From Clostridia bacterium (lineage in GTDB: Bacteria; Bacillota_A; Clostridia; Christensenellales; Aristaeellaceae), in contig JAFQOY010000177.1 of NCBI GenBank assembly GCA_017412025.1, positions 1 through 7,401 on the forward strand: DNA of 7,401 nucleotides, written 5' to 3'. The position numbers and the translations under genes are program-made. Below the pieces are notes generated by a model. The model was not told the origin of the DNA, searched no databases, and saw nothing but the letters and a program-made list of their open reading frames with translations. This document shows, one piece after another, positions 1 through 4,130 of this stretch (positions within the stretch are counted from its first letter, which is position 1; every line of letters starts with the position of its first letter).

Positions 1-138
1 ACGGCCAGAAAATGATATAGGAAGCGGCTTGCAGCCGCTCCTCGCACCGCGCATGTCGCTGCTGCGGATTTCATATGAAGGGGCTGCAGCCCCTTCATGC
101 ATCCCCAAAGTTTAAAACAGACTTTATTGATAATCTGA
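1..138. repeat. Left arm of a 138-bp perfect inverted repeat
   Basis: Base by base, 1-138 is identical to the reverse complement of 7262-7399. The identity stops abruptly inside the window at 138/7262, and the outer limit is the window edge, so the true repeat is probably longer. The arm contains a short hairpin (AGCGGCT, loop TGC, AGCCGCT at 23-39) and a 24-bp perfect palindrome (75-98). It has no convincing coding content. The likeliest reading is a dispersed, structured intergenic repeat at which the assembly broke. True terminal inverted repeats of a unit cannot be excluded. Confidence 0.97.
75..98. repeat. 24-bp perfect palindrome inside the repeat arm
   Basis: The sequence runs from ATGAAGGGGC to GCCCCTTCAT around a central CTGCAG site and is fully self-complementary. 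Its copy in the other arm is at 7302-7325. As RNA it would form a very stable hairpin from either strand. No T-tract follows it, so it does not look like an intrinsic terminator. Its role is unknown. Confidence 0.9.
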
Positions 139-166
139 AACGGCCGGGCATGACGCCCGGCCGTTT
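138..166 (-). terminator. Intrinsic terminator of the FMN-binding lipoprotein gene
   Basis: A perfect 12-bp stem (AAACGGCCGGGC, 5-base loop, GCCCGGCCGTTT) begins 17 bases past the stop codon at 184-186. On the minus strand only TTT and then a mixed AT-rich sequence follow, so the U-tract is short. Base 138 is also the last base of the left repeat arm, so the repeat abuts the terminator exactly. Confidence 0.75.
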
Positions 167-183
167 GAGGAGGGAGAAAAGGA

Positions 184-1194
184 TTACTTCTGATAGTTGC
201 AGTACAGCGCGGCAGCCGTGCGGAAGCAGTTGCGCAGCATCTGGCTGGAGAAGGTGCCGGCCTTGGTCTTGCCGGTGTATACGATGGAGGTGCCGGTGAT
301 GATCGGGCCGTCGGCGCTCTCGCCGAGCTCGACGTCGATGCTCATCACGCTGCCGTCAAGGAACTCGTCAAATACGGTCTCCTCGGTGATGGCGACGGTC
401 TTGTACGCGTCGATCTTCTCGTCCGGCACGACGAAGTAGGTCTTTTCCTTGGTGCCGTCCACAAGGATATCCCACGCGCAGACCTGATGGGTCGCCTTGT
501 CGACGACGATGATCATCGTAAAGGCGTTCGGGGTGCCGGCAGTCCAGCCGTGGCGGGCGGAGCCGCCCTGCGCCAGCTTCGTGCCGCCCTTCACCTTCAT
601 GGCGACGACCTGCGTGCCGTCCGCTGCCACGCCCTCGGCGGCATAGAGAACAGAGCCGACCTTCTTAGCGTCCGGCGCATAGTCGGTGACGATGGTCTCG
701 TAGCTCGCCGGATAGACGGCGTTCAGCTCGGCCTTGTCCGCAGCGGAGGTATCGGCTGCGTAGCCCAGCGCATTCTGGGCGTAGTATGCGGCGGTCTGCA
801 CGGCGTAGCGCACGGCCTGGCAGGTCGCAGTCGCGCCGGAAACGACGTCGGATTCCATCAGCGGATCGGCGATCTTGCCGACGTAAGCGGCGTCCATGTA
901 TTCCTGCGTGATCATGGCGTCAAAGCCCGGGGTCTGCGCCTTCGCGCCGATGACGGAGGCGGCGGTGATCACGCTGCCCTCGGCGATGGTGACGCTGACG
1001 GTCATGGACGGATCTTCATCCATGTGATAGCCGTAATAGCCCTCGGCCTCGATGACGACGGAGCCGTCCTGCTCAGCGGCGGAGAGCACCGTGCCGTAGA
1101 CGTCGTATTTGGCAAAGTCCGCGTTGACCTCGGCCATGGCGCAGGACGCAAGCAGGACAAGGCACAGCGCGGCGGTCAGAATCTTTTTGATCAT
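184..1194 (-). CDS. FMN-binding (FMN_bind/RnfG-like) exported lipoprotein, predicted ApbE substrate
   Basis: A 336-aa exported flavoprotein. Residues 1-17 form a signal sequence ending in the lipobox L-A-S-C, giving a predicted lipidated Cys18; signal peptidase I cleavage after AMA is an alternative. Residues about 45-140 form an FMN_bind domain ending in D116-V-V-S-G-A-T-A-T. This matches the D-x-x-S/T-G-A-T-x-T flavinylation motif, with Thr122 the expected phosphoester-linked FMN site (as known for RnfG, NqrC and related proteins). Residues about 180-336 look like a second, degenerate FMN_bind-like half in which the motif position reads TGTS. I chose ATG 1194 rather than ATG 1209 because GAGGTT lies 8-9 bases upstream and the signal peptide then starts MIKK. 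The gene sits 81 bp downstream of the nitroreductase gene on the same strand, with a terminator between, and apbE is nearby. The probable role is extracellular electron transfer or redox carriage. The electron donor and acceptor are unknown. Confidence 0.86.
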   Translation of the reverse strand: MIKKILTAALCLVLLASCAMAEVNADFAKYDVYGTVLSAAEQDGSVVIEAEGYYGYHMDEDPSMTVSVTIAEGSVITAASVIGAKAQTPGFDAMITQEYMDAAYVGKIADPLMESDVVSGATATCQAVRYAVQTAAYYAQNALGYAADTSAADKAELNAVYPASYETIVTDYAPDAKKVGSVLYAAEGVAADGTQVVAMKVKGGTKLAQGGSARHGWTAGTPNAFTMIIVVDKATHQVCAWDILVDGTKEKTYFVVPDEKIDAYKTVAITEETVFDEFLDGSVMSIDVELGESADGPIITGTSIVYTGKTKAGTFSSQMLRNCFRTAAALYCNYQK

Positions 1195-1222
1195 AGCATG
1201 CAACCTCATTCATGTAAAAGAA

Positions 1223-1253
1223 GCTGCGCCGGCCGACAGGCGGCCGGCGCAGC
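1223..1253 (-). terminator. Strong intrinsic terminator between the nitroreductase and lipoprotein genes
   Basis: A perfect 13-bp GC-rich stem (GCTGCGCCGGCCG, loop CCTGT, CGGCCGGCGCAGC) is followed on the minus strand by TTCTTTTA. It begins 22 bases after the nitroreductase stop, and its U-tract ends close to the ribosome site of the lipoprotein gene. Only 28 bases separate the stem from that gene's ATG, which is too little room for a promoter. The downstream gene must therefore be reached by read-through, by RNA processing, or from a promoter further upstream. Confidence 0.85.
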
Positions 1254-1275
1254 CGGTGATGATGGGGCAAAAGGA

Positions 1276-2022
1276 TTACTTGGCCTCCCAGAACATCCAG
1301 TTGTCCGGATACTCGTGGTGGGTCAGGCCGGTCTCGACGGTCTCATCGAGGGTGCCGATGACGACGGCGCAGACGAACTTCATGTTCTCGTTGGAGTTGT
1401 ACTCGCAGAAGTTGCCGTCATAGTACTCGGTGCCGGCGATGTACTTGTCGCAGTTGAGGCCGCGCTCGCCGTTGTTGAAGCCGTTGACGCCCTCGAGGCC
1501 GCCCGGGCTCATGAACATGTGAGTGCCGTAGCCCTTGGCGATGGCGGCGACGTTCAGGTAGCCGGTGACGATGCCGGAGTCATAGTAGCCGCGGTCCGGA
1601 GCGAAGCCGACGACGTCATCGGTGCGCAGCTCGGTGCGGATGGCGCGCTCGGTGAACACGAGGATGGTCGCGGTGCCTTCGGAGGTCGCAACGCCGTACT
1701 TGTCGCCGATGATCGCGGTCTGCTCAGCCGGATCGGTGATGGCGATCATGTACCAGTCGGTCTTGCCGTTGGAGGTCGGAGCGAGGGAAGCCATGTGCAT
1801 GATTTCCTTCAGATCCTCGACGGACGGAGCGCCGGAAGCGTCGGTGATGAAGCCGCCCTTCGCGCCGCCTTCCTTCGCGGAGGTGTCGTTGGCGATGGTG
1901 CGCCACACGCCCTCTTCTTCGAACCAGGTCGGGAACTGAGCGGCGTCAAAGCCCTCGGCCAGCGCGCCGGCAACGGTGAGAACCATAGCCAGGCAGAGCA
2001 TCAGAGAAATAAGCTTCTTCAT
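1276..2022 (-). CDS. Exported nitroreductase-family protein
   Basis: A 248-aa protein with a clear signal peptide: MKK, a hydrophobic core to about residue 18, and a predicted cut after A-L-A at residue 22. Residues about 68-97 carry the nitroreductase signature (a helix, then LAPTSNGKTDWYMIAITD, equivalent to the family's aaxxAPSxxNxQPW-x-F-x-x-V-x-D). Residues 148-170 (DSGIVTGYLNVAAIAKGYGT) match the family helix that ends in alGLGt, and a final strand at 216-224 (FVCAVVIGT) matches vvaliaiG. Nitroreductases normally bind FMN non-covalently and act in the cytoplasm with NAD(P)H. This one is exported and lacks the usual N-terminal R-R-S phosphate-binding arginines (the region reads GGFITDASG). 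ATG 2022 has AAAGGAG 10 bases upstream. It is the first gene after a strong promoter, with the FMN-binding lipoprotein gene downstream, so that protein or another extracellular flavin donor is its likely partner. The substrate is unknown. Confidence 0.8.
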   Translation of the reverse strand: MKKLISLMLCLAMVLTVAGALAEGFDAAQFPTWFEEEGVWRTIANDTSAKEGGAKGGFITDASGAPSVEDLKEIMHMASLAPTSNGKTDWYMIAITDPAEQTAIIGDKYGVATSEGTATILVFTERAIRTELRTDDVVGFAPDRGYYDSGIVTGYLNVAAIAKGYGTHMFMSPGGLEGVNGFNNGERGLNCDKYIAGTEYYDGNFCEYNSNENMKFVCAVVIGTLDETVETGLTHHEYPDNWMFWEAK

Positions 2023-2046
2023 GGGGATTTCTCTCCTTTCAAATTG

Positions 2047-2067
2047 CCGTCTTTTTCACAAAGGCGG
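2047..2067 (-). other. Stem-loop at the predicted 5' end of the nitroreductase mRNA
   Basis: In the minus-strand transcript CCG, one mismatch and CTTT pair with AAAG and CGG around a GTGAA loop. The hairpin starts about 4 bases after the start site expected from the promoter at 2078-2106 and ends before the ribosome site. It could stabilise the 5' end of the mRNA. It is short, and chance is possible. Confidence 0.35.
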
Positions 2068-2077
2068 TTATGGGGAC

Positions 2078-2106
2078 AATATACCACATCTATCCAGCAT
2101 CGTCAA
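2078..2106 (-). promoter_or_regulatory. Sigma-A promoter of the nitroreductase gene
   Basis: On the minus strand the -35 is TTGACG (2106-2101), followed by a 17-base spacer and TATATT (2083-2078), with TGG directly before the -10 (extended -10). The start site would fall near 2071, giving a leader of about 50 nt that carries the AAAGGAG site. The AT-rich repeats at 2113-2156 lie just upstream of the -35. Confidence 0.85.
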
Positions 2107-2112
2107 GATTCC

Positions 2113-2156
2113 AGATGAAATAATTTCAGATAAAATAGTTTCATACAAAATGATTC
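2113..2156. promoter_or_regulatory. Three tandem 15-bp palindromic repeats, candidate operator array or UP element
   Basis: Unit 1 (2113-2127) is AGATGAAATAATTTC, unit 2 (2128-2142) is AGATAAAATAGTTTC, and unit 3 (2143-2156) is ATACAAAATGATTC, one base shorter. Units 1 and 2 agree at 13 of 15 positions. Unit 1 plus the next base contains the perfect palindrome TGAAAT-A-ATTTCA (2116-2128). The array spans roughly -42 to -85 of the predicted nitroreductase start, which fits a regulator array (the nearby MarR protein is the obvious candidate) or an AT-rich UP element. The binding protein is not known. Confidence 0.55.
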
Positions 2157-2242
2157 AAAAGAGGACAGAGGAGCGCGGATATGTTGAGGAAAAGTGCATA
2201 AATCTGTGCGTTCTGCAGCGGAATGAGACGAACGCTGCGCGC

Positions 2243-2256
2243 GCAAGCGCGCTTGC
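2243..2256. promoter_or_regulatory. 14-bp perfect palindrome overlapping the apbE -35, candidate operator
   Basis: GCAAGCGCGCTTGC is fully self-complementary, and its last four bases overlap the first four of the -35 TTGCTA (2253-2258). A protein bound here would compete with RNA polymerase. The sequence does not resemble the AT-rich repeats at 2113-2156, so a different regulator would be implied. It could also be fortuitous in GC-rich DNA. Confidence 0.4.
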
Positions 2257-2281
2257 TATCGGCGCAGGACGATGCTATAAT
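2253..2281 (+). promoter_or_regulatory. Sigma-A promoter of apbE with a very short leader
   Basis: The -35 is TTGCTA (2253-2258), followed by a 17-base spacer and a perfect TATAAT (2276-2281), with TGC directly before it (extended -10). The start site would be near G2288, where the ribosome site GAGGTG (2288-2293) also begins. The leader before ATG 2301 is therefore only about 13 nt. Confidence 0.75.
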
Positions 2282-2300
2282 GCTCTTGAGGTGAAAGCGC

Positions 2301-3575
2301 ATGAAGATGAAGCGTATTGCACTGGCGGCGGCGCTGCTGTGCAGTGTGTTTATTTTTGCACATGCACAGGCGATTCTGCAGGGATACAAGGGGAAGACCC
2401 GCGTGACGATGGGAGCGTTCGGCACGGTGAGCACGCTGTGCCTTTTTGACGATTATGATCAGCCGGGCGCGATTACGCGGTACGATAATGTATGGGCGGA
2501 GATCAAACGCTTGCTTGAGCAGATGGATCAGCTGCTCTCCGTATCGATTGAAACGTCGGAAATCGCCCGGTTTAACGCGCTTCCCTCCGGAGGGGAGATG
2601 GAAATCAGCCCGCTGACGGCGCAGGTATTCATGCTTGCACGTGAGATGCATGACAGGACGCGGGGCTATTTTGATCCGACGGTCTATCCGCTGGTGGACC
2701 TGTGGGGGTTCTCGCCACGGTTTATCAACGCGCAGAAGCCTGCCATGCCGTATGACAGAGAATGGCAGGACGGTGCGCGCGCGCTGCCTGAACAGAAGTA
2801 TATCGACGGCTTCCTTTCTCTGGTGAACATGGACGGTATCGTGCTTGACGGAGATGCGCAGAGCGGCTTCCGGCTTCGCAAGGAGACGCCCTCTGTCGTG
2901 ATCGACGGCGAGACATACCACGCGCAGATCGATCTTGGGGGCATCGCCAAGGGCTATGCTGCCGACAGGGTGGCGGAGCTGCTTGCGGGAGAGGGATATG
3001 CATACGGCTATTTCTCCTGCGGATCAAGCAGCCTGCGCCTGATGAAGAACGCATCCTTTGCTGCGAGGGAAAGCGGAGACCCCGCGTTCAGCCTGCAGGT
3101 GCGCATTCCGCGGGAGACGGAGAATAACCGGGAGGCGTATGCATACATCCGTGTGATGGATCAGTCGCTTTCTTCAAGCGGCGATTATGACAACAACTAC
3201 ATCGCGGGCGGCAATCTGTGCAGCCATATTATCAGCCCGTTTACCGGCTATCCGCTCAATTACACGGAGGGCGGCGTTCAGGGCGGCGTGAGCACGGTGA
3301 CGCTGCTCAGCGGCAGCGCGGTGGAAGACGACGCGCTGACGACGGCGCTGTGCCTGATGGGACCGCAGGGCGCGATCGATTACATCAACAAAAATCTGCG
3401 CGAACACAGCGTGGCGTTGGTGCTGTATCGCGCAGATCAGAATACGTATGAGGTTGTGACCAATATCGGAGAGAACGGGCTTGAGATCCTCGATCCGGCG
3501 TATCGCCTGGCGAGTCGGCTGGATGAATCGGGGAATATCGTTTATACGGGCGAACTGTTCAGGGAGTCTCTCTGA
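2301..3575 (+). CDS. apbE: FAD:protein FMN transferase (ApbE), extracytoplasmic
   Basis: A 424-aa ApbE-family flavin transferase, which moves FMN from FAD onto the threonine of S/T-G-A-T motifs using Mg2+. Family landmarks in order: MGAFGTVSTL at 37-46, SEIARFN at 86-92, GYFDPTVYPLVDLWGF at 122-137, DLGGIAKGYAADR at 211-223, SSSGDY at 291-296, HIISPFTGYP at 309-318, and DDALTTAL at 343-350, where Asp344 and Thr348 fit the metal-binding D-x-x-x-T. Residues 1-24 are a signal peptide or anchor without a lipobox. The usual GGN/GGD loop reads CGSSS (240-244), and the usual HxxDP Asp is Ser312, suggesting a divergent subfamily. It is longer than the common 330-350 aa, with a tail of about 50 residues. 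ATG 2301 has GAGGTG 7 bases upstream. The gene is divergent from the nitroreductase and lipoprotein genes; the lipoprotein is its evident substrate. Confidence 0.95.
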   Translation: MKMKRIALAAALLCSVFIFAHAQAILQGYKGKTRVTMGAFGTVSTLCLFDDYDQPGAITRYDNVWAEIKRLLEQMDQLLSVSIETSEIARFNALPSGGEMEISPLTAQVFMLAREMHDRTRGYFDPTVYPLVDLWGFSPRFINAQKPAMPYDREWQDGARALPEQKYIDGFLSLVNMDGIVLDGDAQSGFRLRKETPSVVIDGETYHAQIDLGGIAKGYAADRVAELLAGEGYAYGYFSCGSSSLRLMKNASFAARESGDPAFSLQVRIPRETENNREAYAYIRVMDQSLSSSGDYDNNYIAGGNLCSHIISPFTGYPLNYTEGGVQGGVSTVTLLSGSAVEDDALTTALCLMGPQGAIDYINKNLREHSVALVLYRADQNTYEVVTNIGENGLEILDPAYRLASRLDESGNIVYTGELFRESL

Positions 3576-3584
3576 GGTTCTTTT
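3552..3584 (+). terminator. Weak terminator-like hairpin at the end of apbE
   Basis: CAGGG pairs with CTCTG (one G-T wobble), and outer arms GAAC and GTTC close the structure across an internal loop. TTTT follows at 3581-3584. The hairpin includes the apbE stop codon and lies within the end of the convergent marR gene. The stem is imperfect, so efficiency is doubtful. Confidence 0.35.
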
Positions 3585-4011
3585 CCGCGTTATGGCGGAT
3601 GCGCTCAAGAAAATTGGCGTACAGATCGCGTTCCTCTTCCGTGAAGCCTTCAAAGAGGATGGCGGTGTGTGCGGCGTTCAGCTCGTTGACCATCCTGGCG
3701 ACTTCCTTGCCGGTTTCGGTGAGATACAGGCGCTTTTTACGGTAGTCGCTTGAATCGTCCCGGCGCTCAACGATGCCGCACTCAATCAGCCTGTTCAGCT
3801 TGCGTGTGACGGTTGGCGGGGGGACGAGCACTTCGTTGGCCAGCTCCACCTGCGTCATGCCTTCGCTGCGGCTGATACGACGGAGAAAACACATCTCGTT
3901 GGAGTCAAAGCGATAGGGTGTTTTACGCAGGTCGCGCTCTTCGAGCATGCTGCGTACCTTGGGAATGAGATGCTGGCTTTGAATCAGTCGCAGCAGTTTT
4001 TCCTTATTCAT
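3559..4011 (-). CDS. MarR-family transcriptional regulator
   Basis: A 150-aa winged-helix DNA-binding protein, the normal length for MarR, which acts as a dimer in the cytoplasm. Residues about 51-100 hold the wHTH: MTQVELANEV, the recognition helix PPPTVTRKLNRLIECGIVER, and a wing with D-D-S-S-D-Y-R-K-K-R followed by LYLTETGKEV, the conserved D-x-R-x-x-x-x-x-LT-x-x-G pattern. Helices at both ends should form the dimer interface. ATG 4011 is preferred; TTG 4014 directly before it is possible, and AGGATGG lies 10 or 7 bases upstream respectively. The gene has its own strong promoter, and its last 17 bp overlap the end of apbE tail to tail. By position it is the likely regulator of the flavin genes, but the target and ligand are not shown. 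It has two cysteines, Cys41 and Cys78. Confidence 0.93.
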   Translation of the reverse strand: MNKEKLLRLIQSQHLIPKVRSMLEERDLRKTPYRFDSNEMCFLRRISRSEGMTQVELANEVLVPPPTVTRKLNRLIECGIVERRDDSSDYRKKRLYLTETGKEVARMVNELNAAHTAILFEGFTEEERDLYANFLERIRHNAEKNLRETP

Positions 4012-4049
4012 CAAATGAACACCATCCTAACCGATACCATTACATGTTG

Positions 4050-4078
4050 ATTGTATCCTGAAAGTGTGGAAAAGTCAA
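4050..4078 (-). promoter_or_regulatory. Sigma-A promoter of the marR gene
   Basis: On the minus strand the -35 is TTGACT (4078-4073), with a 17-base spacer and TACAAT (4055-4050). The start would be near 4043, about 32 nt before the ATG. The -35 lies only two bases past the beta-galactosidase terminator stem. The inverted pair GATAC (4033-4037) and GTATC (4053-4057), plus ACATGT (4042-4047) between them, overlap the -10 and start region and could be an autoregulatory operator (low confidence). Confidence 0.85.
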
Positions 4079-4080
4079 TG

Positions 4081-4114
4081 CAAATCCCGCGCAGCAGACG
4101 CTGCGCGGGATTTG
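4081..4114 (-). terminator. Intrinsic terminator of the beta-galactosidase gene
   Basis: A perfect 14-bp stem (CAAATCCCGCGCAG, 6-base loop, CTGCGCGGGATTTG) begins 16 bases past the stop codon. On the minus strand the stem is followed by CATTGACTTTT, a weak and interrupted T-tract that also carries the -35 of the marR promoter. Transcription thus appears to end and restart within about 40 bp. Confidence 0.8.
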
Positions 4115-4130
4115 ACTATATACACATGGT

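Noticed and set aside
75..299. A 74-codon plus-strand open frame beginning in the left repeat
   Set aside because: It starts in the palindrome without a good ribosome site and runs antisense into the lipoprotein gene. The repeat arm does not look coding.
487..2118. A 543-codon open frame on the plus strand across the two exported-protein genes
   Set aside because: It is an antisense shadow spanning two real genes and their terminator, with low-complexity composition and no ribosome site that competes with the minus-strand genes.
2121..2135. CodY box in the AT-rich repeats
   Set aside because: The best alignment to AATTTTCWGAAAATT has about five mismatches, and the 15-bp repeat structure explains the bases better.
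2113..2156. CRISPR-like array
   Set aside because: The three 15-bp units are directly adjacent with no spacers, and no cas gene is present.
2181..2201. A six-codon frame (MLRKSA) with a good upstream AGAGGAG, a possible leader peptide for apbE
   Set aside because: It lies upstream of the predicted apbE start site, so it would not be on that mRNA, and no convincing plus-strand promoter precedes it.
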